Virus record (IMG/VR): IMGVR_UViG_3300001847_000619
Location: 1 to 61,376 of that record
Source: a virus
DNA: 61,376 bases
Reading direction: 5' to 3' (one strand)
This document shows positions 34,604 through 44,553 of this stretch, one piece after another (positions within the stretch are counted from its first letter, which is position 1; each line of letters opens with the position of its first letter). The notes beneath the pieces are model-generated. The model was given only the letters and a program-made list of their open reading frames with translations, had not been told where the DNA came from and searched no databases. A program made the translations under genes and the position numbers.

Positions 34604-36682
34604 ATGGGGGATAAAATAGAAATATATCATACAATAATAGAACTTCCCGAACAGCCATCAATAGAAAATATTGAAAACTGGGGAACAGAAAATCCATTAG
34701 AGCAATATTGGAGAAGAAGGGAATTGCCATCTTATTTAGAGCAAGTTGAATATGATAAAGATGGAAATGCTTTATTAGATAGCAAACAAAGAGAATATGC
34801 TTTAGAAGAAGTTAGAAGATGCAAAGATGGATTTTGGTTTATGAATAGAGGCATTCCTACTTATATAACAGGGAAAAATTACTTTTATTTACAATGGTGG
34901 AAACTTGAAGATGATATATATCCCGATTATAGAGATTTAGATAGAAGATATTTTCTTTATTTGAATTACTGGGAAAATACTCCTTGGTGTTTAGGAATAA
35001 TGATAGGTAAAAAAAGAAGGCAAGGGCAAACATCTATAGGCACATCTAATTTAGTATATGAATGCGTTTTCTTTAAAAATAGTTTTTGTGGATTAACAAG
35101 CAAAACACAAATAGATGCCAAAAATACATTTACAAATCTTGTTGCTTTTGGATATAGACAATTGCCAGTATTTTTAAAACCAAAGCAACTTAACAATAAA
35201 GATTCTGTAAGCGAATTGGTATTTGCCCATAAATCAGTAGAAGTAAAAGGGTCAAAAGGGAGTGCTATAGATTCAGATACAGGACACAGGTCTAAAGTCG
35301 ATTATCGTGCTCCTGGTAAAAACGCCTATGATTCGGGTAGACTTAGTCGGGGACTCTTTGATGAGGGTGGAAAATTCCCCCCAGAAGTTCCCTTCTCTGA
35401 ATTTATATCTATTGTAAGCAAAACGATGGTAAAAGGGGTTAAAAGAGTTGGTTTTATGGAACTGCCATCAACTATGAACGATATGACTAAGGGAGGTGGA
35501 GAGCAATATAAATTATTGTGGGATAAAGCAGACCATAGTAATGGTAGAACTCCTAGTAGACTTGTAAGATATTTTAGCCCAGCTTATGATGGATTTATGG
35601 GTTTTATAGATAAGTACGGGATTAGTGTTATAAATGAACCTACAGAAGAACAATACAAATATTTAGTAGAAAATTTTCTTGGTCTTGGGGATTTGACAGA
35701 GGAAGACGTGAAGTTAGGAGCAAAGCAATATTTGATTAATAAAAGAGTTGGATTAGAAGGAACATTGCTTGAGGAAGAGATTCGTATGAATCCTTTTGAT
35801 GAGAAAGAAATGTTTCAATCTGCTATTGCATCTTCCCTTTACAACTCATTTAAACTAAATCAACAATTAGATTTTTTAAGTTATAATGAACTAACAGAAA
35901 GAGGTAATTTAGTATGGGAAGATGGACATGAAATTTATAAAGAAGAACTTAATAGTCAAGGGGAACTCATAGGAATAAAACCAAGTAAAGTAATATGGAT
36001 TCCAAATGAAAATGGAAAGTACGAAAAAGTAAAAGGATGGAAACCAAAAGAATCTAATAATGTATATGAAAGCAATGGCTCATTTTCCCCTGGCGGCAAA
36101 TATGCAATAAGAATAGGATGCGACCCTTTTAAATACGATAAGACAAAAGACAATAGAAAGTCAAATTGTGCAGCTTATGCATATCAATTAGAAGATTTAT
36201 CTGATGAAAATTCAGAATTTAATGATATGTTTGTGATGAAATATGTAGATAGACCATTAACTACTGATTTACAATATGAATCAGTATTAAAAATGGCTTG
36301 GTATTGTGGCACACAAGTTCTTTTTGAAAGAAACGTAGAAGGATGGAAAAAGTACTTTAATTATAATAAATGTGGAGGATTCTTAATGTGGTTGCCAAAA
36401 GAAGTAGAACCTGGCATATATACTGATGGGGCAGGTAAGACCACACAAATGATATGCGACTTTACGGAAGCGTACATTGAAAAGAACATACACAAAGTAT
36501 ATTTTAAATCCCTTATAGAAGAAACAGCAGGATGGCTTGGATTCGAGGTGGGAAATACTCAAAAGTATGATGAGGCGATGGCAAGTGGATTTGCTTTAAT
36601 AGCAGCAAAACAAAAAAGATACATAAAAGAAGAACAAAGAAAGAAAAACGTTGAATTTATAATACCTTATACAATAGCTTAA
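34604..36682 (+). CDS. terL: terminase large subunit, 692 aa
   Basis: The ATPase domain has a Walker A-like motif GKKRRQGQTS (residues 135-144) and Walker B GLFDEGG (near 250-256); the nuclease domain starts around residue 500 with AIRIGCDPFKYD, a first acidic metal ligand, and has a YDEA motif near the end. The order fits the enzyme that cuts and pumps DNA through the portal. At 692 residues it is on the long side, as in crAss-like phages. It is followed directly by the portal gene. Confidence 0.88.
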   Translation: MGDKIEIYHTIIELPEQPSIENIENWGTENPLEQYWRRRELPSYLEQVEYDKDGNALLDSKQREYALEEVRRCKDGFWFMNRGIPTYITGKNYFYLQWWKLEDDIYPDYRDLDRRYFLYLNYWENTPWCLGIMIGKKRRQGQTSIGTSNLVYECVFFKNSFCGLTSKTQIDAKNTFTNLVAFGYRQLPVFLKPKQLNNKDSVSELVFAHKSVEVKGSKGSAIDSDTGHRSKVDYRAPGKNAYDSGRLSRGLFDEGGKFPPEVPFSEFISIVSKTMVKGVKRVGFMELPSTMNDMTKGGGEQYKLLWDKADHSNGRTPSRLVRYFSPAYDGFMGFIDKYGISVINEPTEEQYKYLVENFLGLGDLTEEDVKLGAKQYLINKRVGLEGTLLEEEIRMNPFDEKEMFQSAIASSLYNSFKLNQQLDFLSYNELTERGNLVWEDGHEIYKEELNSQGELIGIKPSKVIWIPNENGKYEKVKGWKPKESNNVYESNGSFSPGGKYAIRIGCDPFKYDKTKDNRKSNCAAYAYQLEDLSDENSEFNDMFVMKYVDRPLTTDLQYESVLKMAWYCGTQVLFERNVEGWKKYFNYNKCGGFLMWLPKEVEPGIYTDGAGKTTQMICDFTEAYIEKNIHKVYFKSLIEETAGWLGFEVGNTQKYDEAMASGFALIAAKQKRYIKEEQRKKNVEFIIPYTIA

Positions 36683-36684
36683 AT

Positions 36685-39030
36685 ATGAGATATACTCAAA
36701 TGGGAATTGGAAGTTCCTACCCTTATCCAGACCACAATATAGCACCTGAAAAGAAAGATGCTGAATGGTGTATGCAATATGCAAAAGCGGTATATTACGA
36801 TTTTACATATGCGTATCCAAAGGGAATATTTGCTAACAATAATGGCGACTATGAAAAGTTCAGAATGTATGCTTTGGGCAAACAGCCAATATCCCCATAT
36901 AAAAAATTATTAGGCGTTGATGCACAAACAAATCATACTTGGTTATCTGTAGATTGGACTGCTAGAGCAGTTGTTAGTTCTTATAGAGATAAGGCTATAA
37001 GTAGATTAATGAAAGATGACTTTGGATTGATTTGTACTCCAATAGATATGTTGGCTAAAGATGAAAGAGAAGATTATTATAATCAATTAAGAATTAAATT
37101 GATTATGAGGGAACAATTACAAAAGCAAAATCCAGAGCTTGCAAATCATCCTGCATTAGCATTAAATCCAAATGAACCTTCTGATTTAGAAGAGTTAGAA
37201 ATGAGATTGGATATGGATGAGCAATTCATAAGAAGTAAAGATGCAGAACAAGCAATAGAATTAGCATTTTATCAAAATAACTACAAAGCACAAAGAAGGC
37301 AAATATTTGAAGATTTGTTTGATTATGGAGTAGCAGGATATAAGGATTGGTTAGGAGATGACAATAAGGTTTATTATAGAAGAGTTAATCCAGAATGTGT
37401 AGTTACAAGCTATTGTAAAAATGGAACATTTAGTGATATTGTTCATGCTGGGGAAGTCATAGATGTTTCTCTTGTTGAATTGGGAACAATAAAAGATAAA
37501 GATGGTAATGCAATGTTTACCGATGAAGAATTGCAAGAATTTGCAGGTTCTATTGCAGGTAAATTTGGAAATCCTGCTCAATTAGGAAAAGGAACTGGAT
37601 GGTTTAAAAGCTACGATAGATTTAAGTGTAAGGTTTTAGATTTAGAGTTTTATACTTATAATGAAAACGTATATAGAGAAGCAGTAGATGAAAATGGGAA
37701 TGTTGATTTTAGAAAAGCTGATTTTAATAGAGGGAAGAAGTCAGAAAAGTATAAAAGAAAAAGAATCCAATATGTATATAAATGCAAGTGGATTATAGGA
37801 ACAGATAAGTGTTACGACTGGGGGATGGCTTATGACCAAAAAAGAAGTAATGACCCAAAGAAAAAAACAAAAGCGAGATTATCATATAATTTCTGTGCTT
37901 ATAACTTCTATGAAATGAAGGGGCAATCATATATGGAACGACTTATTCCCTACATTGATGATTATCAATTAACCATTCTTAAAATACAAAACTTTAAAAA
38001 TAGAGCTGTACCTTCTGGATGGTGGATAGACCTTGACTCATTAGAGAAAGTAGCACTTAATAAAGGGGGTGCTAATATGCAACCAAAAGAGTTATTACAA
38101 ATGTTCTTTGAAACAGGTATACTAGTGGGAAGAAGTGTAACAGAAGCAGGAGAGCCGCAATCTCCCAACTGGAAACCCGTAATACCCATTGAAAATACAG
38201 CAGCAAGCGAATTAGCTATGTTTTATCAGGACTTAGTTAACAGCATTTCTATGATAGAAAGAATAACAGGATACAATGATGTTACTTCTGGAAATCCAAA
38301 TCCAAAAACTCTTGTTCCTGGATATCAAATGGCAGAACAAAGTACAAGTGATGCTCTTTATCCAATGGCATTTGCAGAGGAAGATATAACACTTAGACTT
38401 GCAGAAGATTGCCTTTGCAGAATGCAACAAGGAATCAAAAAAGGAGGAATGGTATCAGGCTATGCTCCTGCATTAAATTCTAACACTCTTAAATTTATGG
38501 AGATAGCTCCAGATATTGCACTTAGAGATTATGGCATTGAATTGGAAAGAAGAACAAGTAATGATGAAAAAGCATGGCTATTACAACAAATGCAAGTTGA
38601 TATTCAAAATGGGTTATTAGACACATCTGATGCCGTATTGCTTGTGAACACAAAGAATGTTAAACAAGCTCAAATGATATGGGCACACAGAGTGAAAAAA
38701 GCTAAAGAAAAAATACAACAACAAGAATTAGAAAAGATTCAAGCCAATAATGAAGGGCAGCAACAAACTGCAATGGCAGCACAGCAAATGCAACAGCAAC
38801 AAATGCAAATGCAGTATCAGTTTGAATTGCAAAAAGAACAAATGCGTATTCAAGCAGAATTAGAAAAAGAAAGGATGAAAATAGAATCTATGGAAAGAAT
38901 AGCAATGCAAAATAGTCAAACTAAAATTGCTGTGGCTCAAGAAACAGGAGATTCTAAATTAAATTCTCACATGATAATGGGTAATTCATCTATAGAAAAA
39001 CAAAAAATCGCAAATCAAAAAACAAAATAA
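36685..39030 (+). CDS. portal protein, 781 aa
   Basis: Identified by position directly after the large terminase, size, and features of crAss-like portals: YGVAGYKDWLGDDNKVYYRRVNPECV (the wing), a long central helical stem, and a C-terminal Gln/Met-rich coiled coil (QQQMQMQYQFELQKEQMRIQ) from ~680. The C-terminal helical crown is long. It forms the dodecameric channel at the head vertex. Confidence 0.75.
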   Translation: MRYTQMGIGSSYPYPDHNIAPEKKDAEWCMQYAKAVYYDFTYAYPKGIFANNNGDYEKFRMYALGKQPISPYKKLLGVDAQTNHTWLSVDWTARAVVSSYRDKAISRLMKDDFGLICTPIDMLAKDEREDYYNQLRIKLIMREQLQKQNPELANHPALALNPNEPSDLEELEMRLDMDEQFIRSKDAEQAIELAFYQNNYKAQRRQIFEDLFDYGVAGYKDWLGDDNKVYYRRVNPECVVTSYCKNGTFSDIVHAGEVIDVSLVELGTIKDKDGNAMFTDEELQEFAGSIAGKFGNPAQLGKGTGWFKSYDRFKCKVLDLEFYTYNENVYREAVDENGNVDFRKADFNRGKKSEKYKRKRIQYVYKCKWIIGTDKCYDWGMAYDQKRSNDPKKKTKARLSYNFCAYNFYEMKGQSYMERLIPYIDDYQLTILKIQNFKNRAVPSGWWIDLDSLEKVALNKGGANMQPKELLQMFFETGILVGRSVTEAGEPQSPNWKPVIPIENTAASELAMFYQDLVNSISMIERITGYNDVTSGNPNPKTLVPGYQMAEQSTSDALYPMAFAEEDITLRLAEDCLCRMQQGIKKGGMVSGYAPALNSNTLKFMEIAPDIALRDYGIELERRTSNDEKAWLLQQMQVDIQNGLLDTSDAVLLVNTKNVKQAQMIWAHRVKKAKEKIQQQELEKIQANNEGQQQTAMAAQQMQQQQMQMQYQFELQKEQMRIQAELEKERMKIESMERIAMQNSQTKIAVAQETGDSKLNSHMIMGNSSIEKQKIANQKTK

Positions 39031-39031
39031 A

Positions 39032-39454
39032 ATGGCAAAAGCAAAAAAAACAAAAGTAACTGAAGAACCAATATTAGAATCTCCCCTTGTTTCTGAATTA
39101 GAAAATAGCACATCTGAAGAAACTATATTAGAAAATGAAGCAATTGTAGAAGAGAAAAAAGAAGATATTGTTTTAGAATCTAAAGAACAAACATTAGAAG
39201 AAAAAATATTATCTTTAGCTAGTAACGATTATAAAAAAATCAACGATTTACTTATTTCTATTTATACTTTAAAAATGTCAGATGATATATCTGTTAATAA
39301 GAATATAAAGGAAATATTGAGCAATATGGTAAACAAGGGGGAAATCGAGGTTTCTGCTAATAGACACATGGATTTAGCAATGACCTATTATGATGATGAT
39401 GCAAAAGCTAAAAAGCATAATATTTTAAACACAGATATTTTTATAAAAAAATAA
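39032..39454 (+). CDS. hypothetical protein in the head module, 140 aa
   Basis: The N-terminal half is a Glu/Lys-rich disordered region; the C-terminal half is a compact helical domain (DYKKINDLLISIYTLKMSDD). It starts 1 nt after the portal gene and precedes the scaffold-like gene. It may be a head-assembly accessory protein; no family recognised. Confidence 0.6.
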   Translation: MAKAKKTKVTEEPILESPLVSELENSTSEETILENEAIVEEKKEDIVLESKEQTLEEKILSLASNDYKKINDLLISIYTLKMSDDISVNKNIKEILSNMVNKGEIEVSANRHMDLAMTYYDDDAKAKKHNILNTDIFIKK

Positions 39455-39512
39455 TTGTTTGTGATAATAAAAAAATATAATTTTACTTAACCAATCTTAA
39501 AACCAAATCAAA

Positions 39513-40667
39513 ATGAATATTAAAAAGTTCTATGAAGCAGAGCCAGAAGGAGCTAATCAAGGAGGCGGAGAACCTGAAAGTATAGCATCATTAATGGCAA
39601 AGCAAGGGAAAATGAGCCACGAAAATAGCCCAGTAGTACCTAGTGTGACAAAAAAGTCAGAACCAAAAAGCGAAACTAAAGTTCAAGAGCCGACTCCTGT
39701 TGAGCCAACAAAAGAAAGCATTGAATCAAAAGTTGAGCCAGAAGTTCCCAAAATAGCTAAAGAGGAAGTGCAAACTACTCAATGGCAAGAAGTTCTTAGA
39801 CAACAACAACCTGAAGCAATCTTAAAGGAACTTGGTTTCAATGAAGATGCTGTAAGTTTACTAAGTGACCTTAAAGAAATTGACCCTAAAATGGCTAAAT
39901 TTCTTAACACTTGGAAAACTAATGGGGATGGGATTAAAGAATATCTAAAAGAAATGACAACGGATTATAGCAAGATGCCAGCCGAAGATGTGATGCGACA
40001 TCAACTTCGTGAAGAGTATCCAAAAGCTACCGAAAAACAATTAGATGTTCTGTTTAGAAAAGAAGTTATCGAAAAGTACAACCTTGATTCTATGGATGAA
40101 GATTTACAAGAAGAAGGAAAGTTATTGCTTGATGCAAAAGCTGAAATGTACAGAGATAAACTTGTTCAAAAACAACAAGAATATCTTCTTCCCCAATATA
40201 CTCAAAAAACTGATGATTCAGAAGAAAGAGCACAGCAAGAATTTGAAAACTACAAGAACAATGTCTTGGGTAGCCAATTAACGCAAGATATGATGCAAAA
40301 CAAAAGATTATCTATAGGCGAAGGGGATGAAAAATTCAATTACTCATTGACAGACCCCAATAGCGTTGTAAATAATCTATTTGATAGTAATGCTTGGTCA
40401 AATAAACTCTTTGAAGTACAAAAAGATGCCAACGGGAATGAGCAATTTGTTCCCAACATAGAAAAGCAATTACTAATATCTGCAATACTTGAAGACCATA
40501 AAGGCTTCCTAAGAGAAATGGCAAAACATTACAAATCTCTTGGAGGTAAAGCGACAATTGATTCTTTAGATAACCCAAGTCCAATAGGAGGTTCAGCTCC
40601 ATCTAAGCCAGCTACAGAGCCTAAAAGCCCTGCTGAATGGATGGCTAAAAACGGAAGGTTGGTATAG
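39513..40667 (+). CDS. putative scaffolding protein, 384 aa
   Basis: Located directly upstream of the major capsid gene, Glu/Lys/Pro-rich in the first ~85 residues, then predominantly helical with many acidic residues and a short Pro-rich C-terminal end. This is the typical composition and location of a capsid scaffolding protein. Its leader (CCAATC, then A-rich sequence) resembles those of the genes at 42152 and 51461. Confidence 0.65.
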   Translation: MNIKKFYEAEPEGANQGGGEPESIASLMAKQGKMSHENSPVVPSVTKKSEPKSETKVQEPTPVEPTKESIESKVEPEVPKIAKEEVQTTQWQEVLRQQQPEAILKELGFNEDAVSLLSDLKEIDPKMAKFLNTWKTNGDGIKEYLKEMTTDYSKMPAEDVMRHQLREEYPKATEKQLDVLFRKEVIEKYNLDSMDEDLQEEGKLLLDAKAEMYRDKLVQKQQEYLLPQYTQKTDDSEERAQQEFENYKNNVLGSQLTQDMMQNKRLSIGEGDEKFNYSLTDPNSVVNNLFDSNAWSNKLFEVQKDANGNEQFVPNIEKQLLISAILEDHKGFLREMAKHYKSLGGKATIDSLDNPSPIGGSAPSKPATEPKSPAEWMAKNGRLV

Positions 40668-40711
40668 TTTAAAAAATAACAATTTTATTAACTCAATTTA
40701 ATTTTAAAACA

Positions 40712-42079
40712 ATGCCAGTTACACAAGGAACAATGATTAAGTCGTATGTATCTGCAATCGACTTTCTTGACCAAAGGGATATTGACCCTAACATTTACGA
40801 CCAAAGTCGTGATAAAGCGTTTACCGACATCATGAAAATGGTAAATCGCTACAAACCTGCAACAATGTTTAACTACCATAACTTCGTTAATAACGATGTT
40901 TATGAAGTTGGAACAATTAGCTCTGTAAGCTCTACAGGTTTGGCTCAAATTCAATTCACAATCAACACAGCATCTACATTCCCTCGTGTTGGAGATTTGA
41001 TTATGACATCAAATGCTAACAACAATACAGCTACAGGTGCTAAACAAGCTCGTATCCAAACCGTATCTTTTGGTTCTGGTACTGCTACTTTAACTGTTCG
41101 TTCAGTAGGTGGTAACTCTGCTGCTTTCTATGCTACAGTTGGAGATAAAGTTGCTTTCTCTTCTAATGCATTTGCTGAAAAATCAGATGCTCCTACAAAT
41201 CGTAGATATGGTTTAACTAAGTACTATAACTTAATTCAAATCTTCAGAGAAGTAGATGAGATTTCTGATATTCAGAAAGTGGCTAAAATTGAAGTTAACG
41301 TAGGTGGCGACTATCACATTCTCCCTTACCAAACAGTACAAAAGTACATCAAGCTTCAAGGAGATATCTCTGTTCAAATGTTGGCTGGTGCTCAATCAAG
41401 CACTTTGTTCAATGATTCTAACCCATTCTTAGCTGACCCAAGTTCAGGATTGCCTATCCAAACTACAGGTGGTCTTGACTGGTATGTAACTACTTATGGT
41501 ATTACTGACCAAGCTGCTGTATTGGGTACTTTTGGATTCACTGAATTAGATGCTATTATCGATAACTTTATCGCTAATAAAGCACCTACAGACCAAATGG
41601 TATTCATGGGTTCTAAAGCTTATCGTATCATCAGCAAGTTCTTGAAGAATCTTGGTTCATCTGGTGTAACATCAGTTCGTTTGAATATCGATGGTAAGAC
41701 TTTGGATTTTGAAGTTGAGCACCTTTCTTATGGTGGATACGAATTTGATTTCGTTCATGTTCCTATCTTCGACCATCCACAATTATTCTCTACAACTTTA
41801 AGAGCAGATGTTAATGGTTCATTATACTTTGTTCCTAAAGACCAAGTAGATACAGTTGATAATGGTCGTCAGCCTCGTATGCAAATCCGTCACACTCCTA
41901 CTCCATTTATGGGTAACGCAGCTAATAAATCAGCTAACGGTATCGTAACAGAGTGGAGAACAGGAGCTTTGGCTGAAATTCCTACAAATAGCACTATGCA
42001 ATTGCATACTGACTGGGAAACAGGTCAAGGTCTTGAGTGTCTTGCTGTGAAGCACTTCCAAAAATACCGTATCGTTTAA
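40712..42079 (+). CDS. major capsid protein, 455 aa
   Basis: Identified by position after the scaffold and by composition: N-terminal helical arm (SYVSAIDFLDQRDIDPNIYDQ), a beta-rich inserted region near 75-155, and a large domain with FVHVPIFDHP and TDWETGQGLE near the end. Codon choice differs from neighbouring genes (more C-ending codons and CGT), as expected for the most abundant protein. An HK97-type fold is assumed but cannot be proven from sequence alone. Confidence 0.7.
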   Translation: MPVTQGTMIKSYVSAIDFLDQRDIDPNIYDQSRDKAFTDIMKMVNRYKPATMFNYHNFVNNDVYEVGTISSVSSTGLAQIQFTINTASTFPRVGDLIMTSNANNNTATGAKQARIQTVSFGSGTATLTVRSVGGNSAAFYATVGDKVAFSSNAFAEKSDAPTNRRYGLTKYYNLIQIFREVDEISDIQKVAKIEVNVGGDYHILPYQTVQKYIKLQGDISVQMLAGAQSSTLFNDSNPFLADPSSGLPIQTTGGLDWYVTTYGITDQAAVLGTFGFTELDAIIDNFIANKAPTDQMVFMGSKAYRIISKFLKNLGSSGVTSVRLNIDGKTLDFEVEHLSYGGYEFDFVHVPIFDHPQLFSTTLRADVNGSLYFVPKDQVDTVDNGRQPRMQIRHTPTPFMGNAANKSANGIVTEWRTGALAEIPTNSTMQLHTDWETGQGLECLAVKHFQKYRIV

Positions 42080-42094
42080 TTACGATAAATCAAG

Positions 42095-42126
42095 GGGAAG
42101 TAGTGAAATCACTACTTCCCTATTTT
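42095..42126 (+). terminator. strong terminator after the capsid gene
   Basis: GGGAAGTAGTG (42095-42105), a four-base AAAT loop and CACTACTTCCC (42110-42120) form a perfect 11-bp stem followed by TATTTT. It ends the capsid transcript. The 5' arm is embedded in a copy of the CAAGGGGAA motif (42091-42099). Confidence 0.85.
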
Positions 42127-42151
42127 AATAACCAATCAAAAATCAATCAAA

Positions 42152-43036
42152 ATGTCATTAGAACAAATTGCTCATTACAATAACCTATCTCCTAAATTAA
42201 GAGATGAGTTATACGAAAAATTACAAAGCTTTGGCAAAAGAGTTAGGTATAAATTTGATGTAAGTAAACCTAATCCTGACCCAGAAAAATATAATGGAAC
42301 TATAATATATCCAAATTCATACACTTTAGACCCTTGTGTTTTTGATATATTAGACCAATATGAAGAAAAAGGAAAAACAAAATCTAAAAAGATTGCGTTA
42401 GTTGAAGATGTAGATGAAAAAGGAATACCAAATAGATTTGGGAAAATAAGAATAACAGCATCAGAAAGAGGAATATTGGATTTAGATTTAACAGAAGGAG
42501 GAGAAGGATGGTATAAAGCAATGTATCTTGAATTGCATCCTAAGTTATTAAATGGTATGTTCGCTGACCCAAGTAAGCATCCAATTGTTTCAAGGATAGA
42601 TGAAGTTAAAGCTGCTCAAGATTCTAAATCTGAAAGAAGTGCAAGGCTTAAAGCATTAAATGCCACAATGGATATGAAGGATAAGGATATAGTGAATTTT
42701 GCAGATGCGATGCTTTGGGATAGTACAGAAAATATATTAGTTCTTAGAAATAAAGTAGAAGAATTAGCAGATACAAACCCAGAGTTCTTTAATGATTTAG
42801 TTGCTGGCAAAACAATAGAATATAGAGCTACTGTTAAACAAGCTATGACTAAAAGAGTTATTGAATTTGACCAAGCGGAATATAAATTTGTTTGGGCTGG
42901 AAATAAACAGACAATTACGGTACTTTCTCCCTCTGGCGACAAAAATGAAGTTGAAAAACTTGCAGAATACTTGCAGACAGGAGGAGAAAAAGCTGACACA
43001 GTATATAAAAAGATAAAAGAATTAAATAAACAATAA
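42152..43036 (+). CDS. hypothetical structural-module protein, 294 aa
   Basis: Starts with LEQIAHYNNLSPKLRDELYEKL and contains a beta region with NRFGKIRITASERGILDLDL and helical segments. It is the first gene behind the capsid terminator and is followed by its own terminator-like hairpin. The leader matches that of the scaffold gene. Function unknown. Confidence 0.65.
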   Translation: MSLEQIAHYNNLSPKLRDELYEKLQSFGKRVRYKFDVSKPNPDPEKYNGTIIYPNSYTLDPCVFDILDQYEEKGKTKSKKIALVEDVDEKGIPNRFGKIRITASERGILDLDLTEGGEGWYKAMYLELHPKLLNGMFADPSKHPIVSRIDEVKAAQDSKSERSARLKALNATMDMKDKDIVNFADAMLWDSTENILVLRNKVEELADTNPEFFNDLVAGKTIEYRATVKQAMTKRVIEFDQAEYKFVWAGNKQTITVLSPSGDKNEVEKLAEYLQTGGEKADTVYKKIKELNKQ

Positions 43037-43061
43037 CTTTTTTGATTTGGATTGGTTATAC

Positions 43062-43096
43062 GGCAGATTGGATACCTTCGTATTATCGCCCTTTTT
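43062..43096 (+). terminator. terminator-like hairpin with flanking inverted repeat
   Basis: An imperfect hairpin (GGC 43062-43064 through GATAC-CTTC-GTAT to GCC 43088-43090) is followed by CTTTTT. It is itself enclosed in an ATTTGGATT/AATCCAAAT inverted repeat (about 43045-43053 and 43099-43107), so the whole gap could fold as one structure. Confidence 0.55.
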
Positions 43097-43127
43097 AAAA
43101 TCCAAATAAAAATTAAAATAATATAGC

Positions 43128-43661
43128 ATGCCATTTACTCAAAACTTTGCAACATCTCAAACAGTAGGACTTCCCAGTTATATAAATATAACAGATACCT
43201 CAACAGGAACTCCTTCTCAAACAATAGCTAGTCGTAGAGTATATTTCATCACATCACAAAATACTTATTTAGTACAAGAGGGAACTACTACTAGTTACGA
43301 AGTTTGGGAAGCAGGAGCAATGTCAGTATCTTTTGATGTCCTAGATAAAGATTATGCTTTATATGTAAGAGTTGAATGGTTAAATTCATCAAATGTAGTG
43401 CTATATGTAAAAACATCTCTTATAGGATATACATTATATAATGAGTCATTCGATTATCAAATGACTCAAATGCTTACAGGAAATCCATTACTTATAAATG
43501 ATAATGGATTTTTTGAGCATAAAAATGAATTAAGAATTTTGATAGATTCTGGAAATCAAGCAATAGCATTAGCTAGCGACAGTTATAATGCACAAAAATG
43601 TTATGATAAAGCAACAGAACTTAGATTAAATTCGCAATATTATTTTAATACAAATAGCTAA
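43128..43661 (+). CDS. putative minor structural protein, 177 aa
   Basis: An N-terminal beta domain (SRRVYFITSQNTYLVQEGT ... WEAGAMSVSFDVLDKDYAL) resembles small jelly-roll virion proteins; the C-terminal part is helical, with the segment NELRILIDSGNQAIALASDSYNAQ. It overlaps the next gene by one base and belongs to the tail-fibre unit. Confidence 0.6.
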   Translation: MPFTQNFATSQTVGLPSYINITDTSTGTPSQTIASRRVYFITSQNTYLVQEGTTTSYEVWEAGAMSVSFDVLDKDYALYVRVEWLNSSNVVLYVKTSLIGYTLYNESFDYQMTQMLTGNPLLINDNGFFEHKNELRILIDSGNQAIALASDSYNAQKCYDKATELRLNSQYYFNTNS

Positions 43662-44548
43662 TGAATACACCAGAAGATATAATTAAAGTAGCTAAAATAA
43701 GTCAATACTTAATCCAAGATGATATCCAAAAAAAAGGTCTTTATGGAGGTGGTATTGATTTACTTCTTCCCCAAAAAATATATAATATAAGAAAAAGCGT
43801 AGAATGGGCTAATAATAATGAAACCCTTCCAGCAAACGCTACTTCTACTATAACAATTACATCTGGGAATGGTAATGTATTTATTAACTATATAAATGTC
43901 TATGTAGATGACCCAATATTAGGGGTTATTCTTTTAGGAAATGCTAATTCTATTGGGCAGAATGCTAGCGTTAATGATATAGCTTATGCCTTATGGACAG
44001 GTATAAATAATAGCGATAATAATTATGGATATAATCCAGGGGTTGAGCCAATAAATACTAATACTTTTACTATAACTGCTCCATCAGGAAGAGGTCAATC
44101 AATGAATGGGATATCTATATATCTTGGAATATCTAATGCAAGTTTTGGCTATACAATAACCCCATTTGCAGGGGGAAAAAATGAAGTTAATTTGAATGCA
44201 ACTTCTACCTCAAATTATTTGAATGCTTTATGTGGAAAATATGGATTAGAGGCTGCTAATTTAATAAATCAATATGGAGGATTGATTTCTTCTATAACGT
44301 ATCCTATGTCTGTTCCTACTCCTATTGAATTTATAGTATCTTCTACATCATTAATTCCCACTAATAGTAGTTCTGCTGTAGTAAATTCTTTCATAGGGTT
44401 TAACTTGTTATTTATAAGAAATGGAATATCTCAATCAATTTTAAATAATGGAGGTTCTTATTTTTCTTGGAATAAAGATACAGGAGTTTTCATTTGTTAT
44501 CCAATAGCTAGTGAAGGAGAATTATTTCAATTATATCCATTTATATAA
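43661..44548 (+). CDS. putative structural protein, 295 aa
   Basis: A beta-rich, Ser/Asn/Thr-rich protein with a helical N-terminus (PEDIIKVAKISQYLIQ) containing KSVEWANNNETLPANATSTI. It lies between the minor structural protein and the tail fibre and probably helps attach the fibre. No family recognised. Confidence 0.6.
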   Translation: MNTPEDIIKVAKISQYLIQDDIQKKGLYGGGIDLLLPQKIYNIRKSVEWANNNETLPANATSTITITSGNGNVFINYINVYVDDPILGVILLGNANSIGQNASVNDIAYALWTGINNSDNNYGYNPGVEPINTNTFTITAPSGRGQSMNGISIYLGISNASFGYTITPFAGGKNEVNLNATSTSNYLNALCGKYGLEAANLINQYGGLISSITYPMSVPTPIEFIVSSTSLIPTNSSSAVVNSFIGFNLLFIRNGISQSILNNGGSYFSWNKDTGVFICYPIASEGELFQLYPFI

Positions 44549-44553
44549 AAAAT

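Noticed and set aside
40045-40281. 78-codon ORF in another frame within the scaffold gene
   Set aside because: Lys/Asn/Leu composition typical of an out-of-frame reading of AT-rich DNA; the scaffold frame is clearly better supported.
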